The translations under genes and the position numbers were made by a program. Under the pieces are notes generated by a model. That model was not told the DNA's origin and did not search any database. It saw only the letters and a program-made list of their open reading frames with translations. A DNA stretch of 64,000 nt from the NCBI RefSeq assembly GCF_022790535.1, contig NZ_LOHG01000016.1, forward strand, positions 24,974 to 88,973, given 5' to 3'. The DNA comes from Pseudomonas maioricensis (GTDB lineage: Bacteria > Pseudomonadota > Gammaproteobacteria > Pseudomonadales > Pseudomonadaceae). This document shows, piece by piece, positions 8,285 to 17,204 of this stretch. The number at the start of each line of letters is the position of its first letter. Position 1 is the stretch's first letter.

Positions 8285-8563
8285 ATGACTTTTATCCAAG
8301 AAAAATTCGCTTCCGTATTTTCCGAATTCGACGTCACCACTCAAGCTCGCCCAGATGGTGGTGTACTGCTCTCTCTGCGTAATAACGAGGGCAAGCAAAT
8401 CCGCCGCTCTGTGTCCTACGCCCAGCTTCACACCCCGGTTCAACTTGAGTGGGTGATCAGTGCGATCCGCCGTGACCTGGCTGGACAGGCAAGTGACCTC
8501 CCGGCGATTTCCATGCTGCAAAGCCAGCACCGTTTCGACCTGCCGACGTATCACACCCGTTGA
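8285..8563 (+). CDS. DUF3509-like protein
   Basis: A 92-residue protein beginning MTFIQEKFASVFSEFDV, preceded by GGAG at a spacing of nine. The pattern of a short amphipathic helix, a beta-rich segment with RPDGGVLLSLRN and a C-terminal helix containing ISAIRRDLA resembles DUF3509, a small family confined to Pseudomonas and of unknown function. No signal peptide, membrane span or cysteine. It is a single gene with a strong terminator after it and a possible sigma-54 promoter before it, so it may respond to nitrogen status or another enhancer-binding regulator. The family call is from memory. Confidence 0.7.
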   Translation: MTFIQEKFASVFSEFDVTTQARPDGGVLLSLRNNEGKQIRRSVSYAQLHTPVQLEWVISAIRRDLAGQASDLPAISMLQSQHRFDLPTYHTR

Positions 8564-8648
8564 TCCAGGGTCTGTTGATCCAGAGCTTCGAGAGTTCCAA
8601 CTGTCCGTTTCACGCTGCACCGATTCAAACGCTTCGCTCCCTTTGTTT

Positions 8649-8685
8649 AGCCGTGATTGCCTGTTGGCTTTCACGGCTTTTTTTT
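8649..8685 (+). terminator. Terminator of the DUF3509-like gene
   Basis: Stem AGCCGTGA (8649-8656) with TCACGGCT (8671-8678), followed by eight T residues. Confidence 0.9.
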
Positions 8686-8761
8686 GCCTGAGCGTTTCTT
8701 ACCGCGCAGTCCAGCCCTCAGCAGTAAATCTCCCGGCTCCGGTTCAGTTAACAGGTGTCAT

Positions 8762-9484
8762 TCATTTGATGATCCCCTGGCATAACGCCTCGCCTACCGC
8801 TTGAGCCTTGTTGGACACTCCGAGTTTGCTGTAAATGCTCTTGAGGTGATATTTGACGGTGGCCTCAGACACCTGTCGAATCGTGGCAATCTCCCAGGCT
8901 GTCTTGCCGTCGCGAGCCCACTCAAGTATCTCGATTTCCTTTTCACTCAACCCTCTGGATCGCAATTTCGTCCCTCTCCCGACCAGATGGAGCACAGGCA
9001 CCAGACTGGAAAGCAGATACCTGTCTGCGCCTTTAAGCCCCCGGCTCAAGCCATTGAGCGAGCAAATCGATGTGACGCCCTGAAAGCTTCGGGCCGGGCT
9101 TGTGTACCCATAGGAACACGCGGGTGTCAGCCCATACTGCTCCACCGCCAGGTCATAGCTGGCAGGGCCCGGATAACGCTTGAAAGCTGACTTCCAGTCG
9201 ATAAACCCCAGTTGTTCGCGGTAATGATTGACCACTGGATCGTCCATTAGCAGCAGGTGCCTTCGGTAATCCTGACTCCACCGAGGATCGACATTAGAGG
9301 TCACCAGCGTCAGCAGCATCGAGCCTCTGAACTGGCAAAATATCGCCCGTTTACACTCACACTCCTGCCGCAACCACTCCAGCGCATTTTCGATGGCCTG
9401 ATGACTGTCCAGTTCGTGAATGCTTCTGACCATCTGTTGTATGAGTGGATTTTCGGTCGAGTTGATTGATTCCGCACTTCCCAT
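8762..9484 (-). CDS. LuxR-type regulator with autoinducer-binding domain (orphan)
   Basis: A 240-residue transcription factor with an N-terminal acyl-homoserine-lactone-binding domain (about 15-165) and a C-terminal LuxR helix-turn-helix (about 176-238). Ligand-pocket landmarks of the TraR/LuxR family are in register: W69, Y73, D82-P83 and W97. The DNA-binding part begins GLSEKEIEILEWARDGKTAW. No luxI-type synthase occurs in the window, so this is a LuxR 'solo' that may sense a signal made elsewhere, by neighbours or by a plant host. It is a single gene; its target and any lux box could not be seen. Codon use does not look unusual by eye. Confidence 0.88.
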   Translation of the reverse strand: MGSAESINSTENPLIQQMVRSIHELDSHQAIENALEWLRQECECKRAIFCQFRGSMLLTLVTSNVDPRWSQDYRRHLLLMDDPVVNHYREQLGFIDWKSAFKRYPGPASYDLAVEQYGLTPACSYGYTSPARSFQGVTSICSLNGLSRGLKGADRYLLSSLVPVLHLVGRGTKLRSRGLSEKEIEILEWARDGKTAWEIATIRQVSEATVKYHLKSIYSKLGVSNKAQAVGEALCQGIIK

Positions 9485-9627
9485 CGCAATTCGCTCCTCT
9501 GCCCAGTCACGGCGCAGGATTGAATTGATTGTTGGTCAGGCTGCGCCAGAGCTGGATCAATCAGAAAACTACACGATTAAAAGTGCTGAAGAACAACACT
9601 CGAAATAAACAGGTGTTGCCTACCCAA

Positions 9628-9664
9628 ATAAAAGCCCCATCCTACTTTTCCGCAGGATGGGGCT
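9628..9664 (-). terminator. Terminator of the aroC-mtn operon
   Basis: On the minus strand AGCCCCATCCT (9654-9664) pairs with its complement at 9633-9643, followed by TTTTATTT. It ends the operon after mtnC. Confidence 0.9.
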
Positions 9665-9746
9665 GACTGAACTGCACCGACTGCGCCCTTCGGCTCAGCA
9701 GATTACGGCGCGAAGATGCCTACGAGGGGAGCACATCCACTCGCCG

Positions 9747-10430
9747 TTAGAATGCAGACAGATCGATGTCGGCAAAGCTGACCACGTTGACGTGCCCAGG
9801 CAACTTGCCGCCCACACGTACCAGCCCGCAAGTAGCCATGCCTGCGGCCTTTGCGGCGTCCAGCTCTTCGACGATGTCCGAAAGGAAAATGATCTCCCCG
9901 GCTAGCAGCCCAATGGCCTGGGTGATGTTGCGATACGACTTCGCCTCACGCTTGGCACCGGAGGTGGTGTCGTAATAGCCACTGAACAGCCCTGAAAGAT
10001 CTCCTGCCTCGGAGCATCCAAAAATCAGCTTCTGCGCCTGAATCGAGCCCGAGGAATAAACATAAAGGCCATAACCCTGTTCATGCCAGCGCTGAAGAGC
10101 TTCGACTGCATCAGGGTAAACATGCCCCTTGAGCTGACCGGCGTTATAGCCCTGCTCCCAGACCATGCCTTGCAACGCCTTGAGCGGGGTTGCCTTGCGA
10201 TCTTCGGCTATCCACGCCAGCAGAATCACGATGACACGCTCGACATCAGCGTCCGGCTCCGCGCTGTCCTCGCGCACCGCCTGCAACTGCGCGGCAACAT
10301 CAGGGCGTGAAGCCTGCTGGCGAACAAAGTCGGGCAAATGCTTCGCCGCGAACGGGAACAGCACGTCGAATACAAAACTGACCGCGCTGGTAGTGCCTTC
10401 GATATCGGTCAGGACCGCTTTGATTGTCAT
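9747..10430 (-). CDS. mtnC: Enolase-phosphatase (acireductone synthase)
   Basis: A 227-residue HAD-superfamily enzyme of methionine salvage. It enolises 2,3-diketo-5-methylthiopentyl-1-phosphate and removes the phosphate, giving the acireductone used by MtnD. HAD motif I is visible as DIEGTTSAV at 8-16 with the acidic nucleophile D8; motif II is YVYSSGSI and motif III/IV is ETIFLSDIVEELDAA-like (written IIFLSDIVEELDAA). Full length. It is the last gene of the minus-strand aroC-MFS-mtnB-mtnD-mtnC group, 12 bp after mtnD, followed by the terminator at 9628-9664. Confidence 0.95.
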   Translation of the reverse strand: MTIKAVLTDIEGTTSAVSFVFDVLFPFAAKHLPDFVRQQASRPDVAAQLQAVREDSAEPDADVERVIVILLAWIAEDRKATPLKALQGMVWEQGYNAGQLKGHVYPDAVEALQRWHEQGYGLYVYSSGSIQAQKLIFGCSEAGDLSGLFSGYYDTTSGAKREAKSYRNITQAIGLLAGEIIFLSDIVEELDAAKAAGMATCGLVRVGGKLPGHVNVVSFADIDLSAF

Positions 10431-10442
10431 GGAAACCGAATC

Positions 10443-10991
10443 CTATAAATCGTCGAGCTGCGGGAATTGACTGGCGATCTTTTCACCCGTGAAATTCGCG
10501 ACCCAGCCTTCAGGATTGTTGAACAGGCGAATCGCCACGAAATGCGGATTCTCGCCCATGTCGAACCAGTGTGGCGTGCCCGCAGGTACTGAAATAAGGT
10601 CATTCTTTTCGCACAGTACGGCGTAGACATACTCACCGATGTGCAACGTGAACAAACCACGACCGGCGACGAAGAAACGCACTTCATCTTCGGAGTGCCG
10701 ATGTTCATCGAGGAACTTCGCGCGCAGTTCAGCTTTTTGCGGGTGATCGCTGTTGAGGCTGATGACGTCAACCGTGACGTAACCGCGTTCGGTCATGAGC
10801 CGGTCAATTTGCACACGATAGGCACTGATCACTTCTTCCTGGCTGGCACCCGGGGTAATCGGCGTGGCTGCCTGCCAGCGGTCAAAACCCACGCCATGCT
10901 CGGCCAGGGTCGAGGCGATATCTTCGACATGGGTCAGGACTTTATGTGGCTGCTCAGGGCTGGACTGGTGATAAACATACAGGCTGCTCAT
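10443..10991 (-). CDS. mtnD: Acireductone dioxygenase
   Basis: A 182-residue cupin. With iron it converts acireductone and oxygen to 2-keto-4-methylthiobutyrate and formate; with nickel it gives an off-pathway product and carbon monoxide. The metal ligands are visible: HRHSEDEVRFF holds the first two His and the Glu, and PAGTPHWFD holds the third His. Full length, cytosolic. It lies between mtnB (70 bp upstream) and mtnC (12 bp downstream) and acts directly after MtnC. Confidence 0.95.
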   Translation of the reverse strand: MSSLYVYHQSSPEQPHKVLTHVEDIASTLAEHGVGFDRWQAATPITPGASQEEVISAYRVQIDRLMTERGYVTVDVISLNSDHPQKAELRAKFLDEHRHSEDEVRFFVAGRGLFTLHIGEYVYAVLCEKNDLISVPAGTPHWFDMGENPHFVAIRLFNNPEGWVANFTGEKIASQFPQLDDL

Positions 10992-11061
10992 GGCTGCGCT
11001 CCTCGGCTCGGTTCGGTTTGTCCCGCGACTTTTACAGGTCGCTCGGGCTGATGCTAAAACG

Positions 11062-11676
11062 TTATCGGTTCAGTATGGCCAGGGTCTTGAGTTCGCATTC
11101 AAAGAGAAACTCAAACGCCTCGATTTGCCGCAGCGCATCGCTCATCTTCGCGCCCCAGGTATATAAACCATGGCCGCGAATCAGGTAACCGGCGCAATCG
11201 GGATGCGCATCCAGCCAGGGCTGCACTTTAGCCGCCAGACGCGCGATGTCCTGATCGTTGTCGAAGATGGGCACCACGACCCGTGATTCATGCGTGACAA
11301 CGCCACTGAACGCTTTCTGCAGTTCGTAATCTTCGAAGACCAGGTGATCTGCCTCGGTCAGACGAGAGAGAACGGTCGCGTTGACCGAATGAGTGTGCAG
11401 TACGGCACCCACCTCCGGCTTGCAGCGGTAGAGTTGCGTGTGCAGCAAGGTTTCCGCCGAAGGTTTTTTCCCCGGCTCCAGGCTATTGCCGTCAAGATCA
11501 GTGGCCAATACATCGTCGATGCCCAACTGCCCCTTGTGTTTGCCAGAGACGGTCAGCAATACCTCGCTGGCAGACAGCCGCGCCGAATAGTTACTGCTGG
11601 TCGCGGGAGACCAGCCACGACCGTATAGAAAACGCCCGGCGTCGATAATTGCCTGACTCAGTTGTTCGCGGCTCAT
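11062..11676 (-). CDS. mtnB: Methylthioribulose-1-phosphate dehydratase
   Basis: A 204-residue class II aldolase/adducin-type zinc enzyme that dehydrates 5-methylthioribulose-1-phosphate to the diketo compound used by MtnC. Family marks are GRFLYGRGWSPATSSNYSAR at the N-terminus, the zinc-binding LHTHSVNATVLS and a second His site in YLIRGHGLYTWG. Full length. Its ATG overlaps the stop of the MFS gene by four bases (ATGA), so the two are translationally coupled. The upstream enzymes MtnP/MtnK or MtnA are not in the window. Confidence 0.94.
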   Translation of the reverse strand: MSREQLSQAIIDAGRFLYGRGWSPATSSNYSARLSASEVLLTVSGKHKGQLGIDDVLATDLDGNSLEPGKKPSAETLLHTQLYRCKPEVGAVLHTHSVNATVLSRLTEADHLVFEDYELQKAFSGVVTHESRVVVPIFDNDQDIARLAAKVQPWLDAHPDCAGYLIRGHGLYTWGAKMSDALRQIEAFEFLFECELKTLAILNR

Positions 11677-12866
11677 GCCCGCTCCTCTTTCATTCGTGTA
11701 GCCGCCATGATGGCAGCGGCCAATGCCGCGACACTGGCGATGGTAAATGTCCAGCCTGCCCCAAGGAAGTTCCAGGTGTAACCGGAGTAAAGCGCCCCCA
11801 ATGCACCGCCCGTACCGGCCAGCGCCGCGTACAGTGCTTGCCCCTGGCCTTGTTGCTGCGGGCCGAAGCTACGTTGCACGAAGTGGATGGCAGACGCGTG
11901 AAAGCTGCCGAATGTGGCGGCGTGCAGCAATTGGGCAAAGAGCAGCACCGACAGATGGTCGGCAAAATTGCCCAGCAATGACCAGCGCAATCCCGCCAAT
12001 AAAAAACTGACCAGTAATACCTGGCGCACCGAGAAGCGTTGCAATATCCGGCTCATGGCCATGAACATCAGCACTTCAGCAACCACGCCAACCGCCCAGA
12101 GCATCCCGATCAACCCGCGACCGTAACCCAGCTGATCCAGGTGCAGGGTCAGGAAGGTGTTATACGGGCCGTGACTCAATTGCATCAAGCCGACGCAGGC
12201 ATAGAAAGCCAGTACCCCTGGCCGCCTCAGTTGCCGGAAAAAACCACCCGTTTCCGGATGAGTCGTGGACACGACGGGGTGCGCATTGGGCACCCACCAA
12301 CTGCTGATGACAATCCCGAAAATGATCGCTACCAGCACATAAGGGAAATAGTCGAGGCTCAACCACTCGAATAAACGCCCCACGCCCACTACGGTAAGAA
12401 TAAAACCGATGGAGCCCCACAACCGAATCTGGCTGTAGCGGGACGTCTGACCTCGCAGATGCGCCAGGGTAATGACTTCGAATTGCGGCAGGATCGCATG
12501 CCAGAAGAACGCGTGCAGGGCCATGACCATCGCCAGCCAAATATAGCTTTGCTCAATCAGAATCAGGGAAAAAGCGAGCAATCCACAGATGGCGCCAAGG
12601 CGCACGATTACCAGACGACGCCCGGTGTAATCCCCCAGCCAGCCCCAGAGGTTGGGTGCGATACAACGCATCAGCATCGGGATCGCCACCAGTTCACCAA
12701 TTCGCGCGCTGGAGAACCCGAGATGACTGAAATACAACGGCAGAAACGGTGCTGTCGAGCCCAGTAAAGCGAAGTAAAACACGTAAAAACTGGACAGCCG
12801 CCAATAAGGCAGCTGTCCAGCGGGGGGATGCGTCACGTCAGTTTGCCCTGGCAGCAGCAACGCCAT
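11673..12866 (-). CDS. MFS transporter in the methionine-salvage operon
   Basis: A 397-residue protein with about twelve membrane segments. It belongs to the MFS group near HcaT/LacY-like permeases: an N-terminal YFALLGSTAPFLPLYF helix and the loop motif GDYTGRRLVIVR between helices 2 and 3. It begins 6 bp after the aroC stop and overlaps mtnB by 4 bp. No strong ribosome site precedes the ATG, so coupling to aroC is likely. The position suggests uptake or export of a methylthio compound such as methylthioribose or methylthioadenosine; this is inference, and the substrate is not known to me. Confidence 0.85.
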   Translation of the reverse strand: MALLLPGQTDVTHPPAGQLPYWRLSSFYVFYFALLGSTAPFLPLYFSHLGFSSARIGELVAIPMLMRCIAPNLWGWLGDYTGRRLVIVRLGAICGLLAFSLILIEQSYIWLAMVMALHAFFWHAILPQFEVITLAHLRGQTSRYSQIRLWGSIGFILTVVGVGRLFEWLSLDYFPYVLVAIIFGIVISSWWVPNAHPVVSTTHPETGGFFRQLRRPGVLAFYACVGLMQLSHGPYNTFLTLHLDQLGYGRGLIGMLWAVGVVAEVLMFMAMSRILQRFSVRQVLLVSFLLAGLRWSLLGNFADHLSVLLFAQLLHAATFGSFHASAIHFVQRSFGPQQQGQGQALYAALAGTGGALGALYSGYTWNFLGAGWTFTIASVAALAAAIMAATRMKEERA

Positions 12867-12872
12867 CGGGCA

Positions 12873-13964
12873 TTACAGTTGACCCAGCACGGGCGTTGTC
12901 ACCTGAACATCGGCGTTCTGACCACGATGGCGCAGAAGATGATCCAACAGCACGATGGCCATCATTGCTTCGGCAATCGGTGTAGCGCGGATGCCTACGC
13001 AAGGGTCATGACGCCCTTTGGTGATCACATCCACCGGATTACCGTGCACATCGATCGAGTGGCCTGGCGTAGTGATGCTGGAGGTCGGCTTGAGGGCCAG
13101 ATGCGCAATAATTGGCTGCCCCGATGAAATACCACCGAGAATCCCGCCCGAATTGTTCGAGGTGAAACCTGCGGGGGTCAACTCGTCACGATGCTCGGTA
13201 CCGCGCTGCGCAACACTGGCAAAACCGGCGCCGATTTCCACACCCTTGACCGCGTTGATGCTCATCAGCGCGTGAGCCAGATCGGCGTCCAGACGGTCGA
13301 AGATCGGCTCGCCCAGACCGGGCATCACACCTTCGGCAACCACTGTGATCTTCGCACCGACCGAATCCTGGTCGCGCCGTAGCTGGTCCATATAGGCTTC
13401 CAGCTCCGGAACCTTGTCAGGATCGGGACAGAAGAAAGCGTTCTCCTCAACCGATTCCCAGGTCTTGAAAGGAATTTCAATCGGCCCCAGTTGGCTCATG
13501 TAGCCGCGGACCACGATGCCCATCTTCGCCAGATACTTTTTGGCGATAGCACCGGCCGCAACGCGCATGGCCGTTTCTCGCGCCGAACTGCGACCGCCGC
13601 CGCGATAATCGCGAACGCCGTATTTGTGGTGGTAGGTGTAATCGGCGTGAGCTGGACGGAACTGGTCCTGGATCGCCGAATAGTCCTTGGACTTCTGATC
13701 GGTGTTACGAATCAGCAGGCCAATCGAGGTGCCGGTGGTTTTGCCTTCGAACACGCCGGAGAGGATTTCCACCTCATCGGCTTCCTGACGCTGGGTCGTG
13801 TGCCGACTGGTGCCGGGCTTGCGCCGATCCAGATCAACTTGCAGGTCTTGCAGCGACAGCTCAAGGCCCGGCGGGCAGCCGTCAACGATGGCAACCAGCG
13901 CCGGACCATGGCTTTCGCCAGCAGTGGTGACAGTGAACAGCTTGCCGAAGGTGTTGCCGGACAT
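12873..13964 (-). CDS. aroC: Chorismate synthase
   Basis: A 363-residue enzyme of the shikimate pathway. It eliminates phosphate from 5-enolpyruvylshikimate-3-phosphate to give chorismate and needs reduced FMN. Marks include GNTFGKLFTVTTAGESHG at the N-terminus, GGGRSSARETA in the middle and a C-terminal GRHDPCVGIRATPIAEA. The start at 13964 (MSGNTFGKL) has GGAG eight bases upstream; the frame continues 47 codons further but without family similarity. First gene of the minus-strand group that continues into the MFS and mtn genes. Confidence 0.97.
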   Translation of the reverse strand: MSGNTFGKLFTVTTAGESHGPALVAIVDGCPPGLELSLQDLQVDLDRRKPGTSRHTTQRQEADEVEILSGVFEGKTTGTSIGLLIRNTDQKSKDYSAIQDQFRPAHADYTYHHKYGVRDYRGGGRSSARETAMRVAAGAIAKKYLAKMGIVVRGYMSQLGPIEIPFKTWESVEENAFFCPDPDKVPELEAYMDQLRRDQDSVGAKITVVAEGVMPGLGEPIFDRLDADLAHALMSINAVKGVEIGAGFASVAQRGTEHRDELTPAGFTSNNSGGILGGISSGQPIIAHLALKPTSSITTPGHSIDVHGNPVDVITKGRHDPCVGIRATPIAEAMMAIVLLDHLLRHRGQNADVQVTTPVLGQL

Positions 13965-14107
13965 GCGGACGCTCCGATAAATCAGCGAAAAAACCAGATC
14001 GATAAAAACAGACCCGCCAGTATACGCAGGCTGCTCGCGTAGTTCATCCTCGAACCTTATTCGTCTGGCCGCGTCCAATCGGCATCCCATCAGATAGTGG
14101 CCCAACG

Positions 14108-15067
14108 ATGCTACGCGTTATCGCTTTGATTCTTCCCTTGCTCACCGGGCTTGCTCACGCTGCCACTCCTTCAGTTCTGCAGCGGCCCATCGTCTTGCAA
14201 ACTCCGACAGGCGAGTTGGCAGGTACCTTATTGCTGCCCAGATCCAACGCCCCGGTGCCGGTGGTGTTGATCATTGCCGGCTCCGGCCCTACCGATCGTG
14301 ATGGCAACAACCCGGACGGCGGACGTAACGACAGCATGAAACGGCTGGCGCGGATCCTCGCCAAACACAACATCGCCAGCGTGCGCTACGACAAACGAGG
14401 TGTCGCCGCGAGCAAGGCCGCAACACCTGACGAGCGCAATCTGAGTATCGAAGCCTACGTCGCCGACGCCGAGGCCTGGGGCCGGAAACTCAAGACTGAC
14501 CCGCGCCTGGGTCAATTGATCCTGCTGGGCCACAGCGAAGGTGCGCTCGTCGCTTCCCTGGCCGCTGAAAAGGCAGGTGCCGCCGCAGTGATATCCGTGG
14601 CAGGTACCGGGCGCCCGGTGGACGAGGTATTGCGCGAACAGTTGCAAGACCGTTTGCCGCCACCTTTGCTGCAGCGCAGCAATCAATTGATTGATGAAAT
14701 AAAGGCGGGCAAGACCGACAACGCTGTGCCGAAAGAGCTGGAAGTCGTCTTCAGACCCAGCGTTCAGCCTTATCTGATTTCACTGTTCCGACAAAACCCT
14801 GCCGCCGCATTCGGCAAACTGCAGGTCCCCGCACTGATCGTGCAGGGTCGCCATGACATTCAGGTGGGTGTTGGTGACGCAGAGTTATTGAAAAAGGCCA
14901 AACCCGATGCCGAACTGGCCTTGATCGAGGGCATGAATCACGTCTTGCGCATCGTGCCAAACGACATCAAACGTCAGTTGGCGTCTTACAAGGATCCGCA
15001 GCTCCCTCTGTCGAGCGAGCTTTCCACGCGCATTTTGCGTTTTATCGAAGCGGTGCCCGCGGCGTGA
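14108..15067 (+). CDS. Exported alpha/beta hydrolase
   Basis: A 319-residue serine hydrolase with a signal peptide (cleavage likely after AHA, near residue 18). Fold marks are the oxyanion segment VVLIIAGSGPTDRDG, the nucleophile elbow GHSEG near 145, the acid in VQGRHDIQVG and the His in EGMNHVL. The GSGPTDRDGNN motif is typical of a subgroup of periplasmic or outer-membrane-associated hydrolases and X-Pro-dipeptidase-like S9/S15 relatives. Substrate unknown. Divergent from aroC (143 bp between starts), and upstream of the next plus-strand gene. Confidence 0.85.
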   Translation: MLRVIALILPLLTGLAHAATPSVLQRPIVLQTPTGELAGTLLLPRSNAPVPVVLIIAGSGPTDRDGNNPDGGRNDSMKRLARILAKHNIASVRYDKRGVAASKAATPDERNLSIEAYVADAEAWGRKLKTDPRLGQLILLGHSEGALVASLAAEKAGAAAVISVAGTGRPVDEVLREQLQDRLPPPLLQRSNQLIDEIKAGKTDNAVPKELEVVFRPSVQPYLISLFRQNPAAAFGKLQVPALIVQGRHDIQVGVGDAELLKKAKPDAELALIEGMNHVLRIVPNDIKRQLASYKDPQLPLSSELSTRILRFIEAVPAA

Positions 15068-15185
15068 CCAAGGAAATTTGACGTCAGGAAATCATGGACA
15101 CCCTTCAGGACTCGTAAAAACTGCCGATAGGGATTTGCTGGCGCTGTGTTTGCTGCACAGGGTCAAGGACAGGATTGCCGTAAAC

Positions 15186-15989
15186 ATGACAGAAACAACA
15201 GCGCTACCCAAAACCACTGAAGATACCGACGTCGCTGAAGCGCAAGCTTCAGCGCCTGCGCAGCTGTGGGACGACGTCAAGCCGGAACACTTTTTGATGC
15301 TGCGTCTGGCCCCGCTGCAGACCGACCGCGCCACCGGTGGCCGTCCACTGCGTTTTGTACAGTTTGGCCGTGCCGAACGTCACAGCAAGGAAGTGAGCCT
15401 GCTGCGCATGAACATCCAGTTGCCTGGGCAACGGGTGCGTCGCGAGCAGAACCATCTGGACGTATGGGTAGATCATGAAAAGCATATCGTGCGCTTCGGC
15501 CCCGATTCAGGCTTGCAGATCGAGCCATGGAACCGCGGTATCGGGCGCTTTTTGATCGCTCAAGGTATCCACTGGGCGCAGAAAAAGTGGTCGGCTTACA
15601 AAGTCGAGACCTTTGCACTGCCCAGCAAGGACGGCCTGAACGAAGACACTCGCCTGCGCCGCGACCACTTTCTGAAGACTCAAGGCTTCGAAGTTGCGTA
15701 CGCCGACGCGCAGCACATGAAAGGCAGCTTCAAGGAAGTACAGGTGGGCAACCTGCACAGCACCTGGAATAACGACAAGATTCAGATTATCGAGATTCTC
15801 GAAGCATCACAGATGCTGGAAGGCGCCGAGAAAAAGATGATCGAACAAGAAGTGTTGATCCGTCAGCACGAGGATCGGGTCGGTAAGTACAAGCGTGAAG
15901 ACAGTGGCTTGCGCTTCACCATCGCCTGCCTGGTGACGTTTGCAGTTTTCCAGGCCGGGTTGTTGATCTGGATTGCAACGCACCGCTAA
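15186..15989 (+). CDS. Conserved hypothetical protein with C-terminal membrane anchor
   Basis: A 267-residue protein read from the ATG at 15186 (MTETTALPK), preferred because it has AGGA upstream and the frame before it looks non-coding. An acidic, Ala-rich N-terminus is followed by a soluble domain (about 30-190, with VDHEKHIVRFGP and EPWNRGIGRFL, reminiscent of an acetyltransferase-like core), a helical coiled-coil-prone segment (about 205-240) and one membrane segment at the extreme C-terminus. It is probably tail-anchored in the inner membrane. The family is not one I can name; function unknown. Confidence 0.75.
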   Translation: MTETTALPKTTEDTDVAEAQASAPAQLWDDVKPEHFLMLRLAPLQTDRATGGRPLRFVQFGRAERHSKEVSLLRMNIQLPGQRVRREQNHLDVWVDHEKHIVRFGPDSGLQIEPWNRGIGRFLIAQGIHWAQKKWSAYKVETFALPSKDGLNEDTRLRRDHFLKTQGFEVAYADAQHMKGSFKEVQVGNLHSTWNNDKIQIIEILEASQMLEGAEKKMIEQEVLIRQHEDRVGKYKREDSGLRFTIACLVTFAVFQAGLLIWIATHR

Positions 15990-15998
15990 TCGTCAAAC

Positions 15999-16030
15999 GG
16001 AGGCGCTCATCGCGAGCGCCTCCGGTTTTG
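15999..16030 (+). terminator. Terminator, plus strand
   Basis: Ten-bp stem CGGAGGCGCT (15999-16008) with AGCGCCTCCG (16015-16024), followed by GTTTT. It lies between two convergent genes. Confidence 0.75.
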
Positions 16031-16035
16031 ATCGA

Positions 16036-16944
16036 TCAAACCCGAGATTCGAACAGCGCCTGATGTTCACGACACTGAGCCGCACTGAGCATGAATACCC
16101 CATGGCCGCCGCGCAGGAAATCCAGCCAGGCAAATTCGACTTCCGGGTAAAGCGCCTGCACGTGAACCTGACTGTTGCCGACCTCAACGATCAATAGCCC
16201 CTTCTCGGTCAGATGATTGGCCGCCTGGCTCAACATCCGCCGCACAAGATTCAGGCCGTCACTGCCACAGGCCAAAGCCAGTTCGGGCTCGTGCTGGTAC
16301 TCATCCGGCATGTCCGCGAAATCTTCTGAATCAACATAAGGCGGATTAGAGACGATCAGGTCAAAGCGCTGACCCGGCAGACCGTCAAAGCCGTCGCCCT
16401 GAACGGTGTAGACGCGCTGATCCACTCCGTGACGCTCGATGTTCTGGTTAGCAACTTCCAACGCTTCGAAAGACAGATCAGCCAATACCACTTCGGCTTC
16501 CGGAAACTCATCAGCGCAAGCAATACCGATGCAACCGGATCCCGTGCACAAGTCGAGAATGCGTGCTGGCTCATTGGCCAGCCAGGGTGCGAAGTGGTTT
16601 TCAATCAGCTCGGCAATCGGTGAGCGCGGGATTAACACCCGCTCATCGACGATGAACGACATGCCGCAAAACCATGCTTCGCCCAGCAAATAAGGGGTTG
16701 GCACACGCCCGTCGATGCGTCGTGCAATCAGACGCTGCAGTTCGGAAATTTCATCAAGCTCCAGACGGCAATCCAGATAGCTGTCGGCAATTTCCCAAGG
16801 CAGATGGAGTGCACCCAGAACCAACTGGCGCGCCTCGTCCCAGGCATTATCGGTACCATGTCCGAAAAACAGGTCTTCTTCGTGAAAGCGACTGACCGCC
16901 CAACGGATATGGTCGCGCACAGTGCGCAAGCGGGATGTGATCAC
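16036..16944 (-). CDS. prmB: Ribosomal protein uL3 glutamine methyltransferase
   Basis: A 302-residue SAM-dependent N5-glutamine methyltransferase that modifies ribosomal protein L3 during ribosome assembly. The SAM loop is DLCTGSGCIGIA near 131-142 and the catalytic NPPY is at 200-203. An N-terminal helical domain with GHGTDNAWDEA and LPRSP-like IPRSPIAELI is typical of PrmB rather than PrmC. The start is GTG at 16944, with AAGGAG nine bases upstream. In Pseudomonas it commonly lies near aroC, as here. Confidence 0.93.
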   Translation of the reverse strand: MITSRLRTVRDHIRWAVSRFHEEDLFFGHGTDNAWDEARQLVLGALHLPWEIADSYLDCRLELDEISELQRLIARRIDGRVPTPYLLGEAWFCGMSFIVDERVLIPRSPIAELIENHFAPWLANEPARILDLCTGSGCIGIACADEFPEAEVVLADLSFEALEVANQNIERHGVDQRVYTVQGDGFDGLPGQRFDLIVSNPPYVDSEDFADMPDEYQHEPELALACGSDGLNLVRRMLSQAANHLTEKGLLIVEVGNSQVHVQALYPEVEFAWLDFLRGGHGVFMLSAAQCREHQALFESRV

Positions 16945-17204
16945 TGGGGCAAGCTCCTTGGAATACGTCTTGAGATTCTAGCAGCCATGACCGTAACACA
17001 CGATGCCCGAGTGCCATTACTGACCTGCCTCACGTACGACGATGGTTTTGGATACGCAGCTTTTTAATCAAGGCATAATGCTGGCCGCCGAGAAACATCT
17101 AGGCCGCTAAAGGCCAGAGAAACCGGAGCTTCTCATCGCCGCCATTCCCAGAACCGCTCAAGCGGAGGAGAATGTCGCAAAAGCCCCACACAAAGGAGCC
17201 CCAG

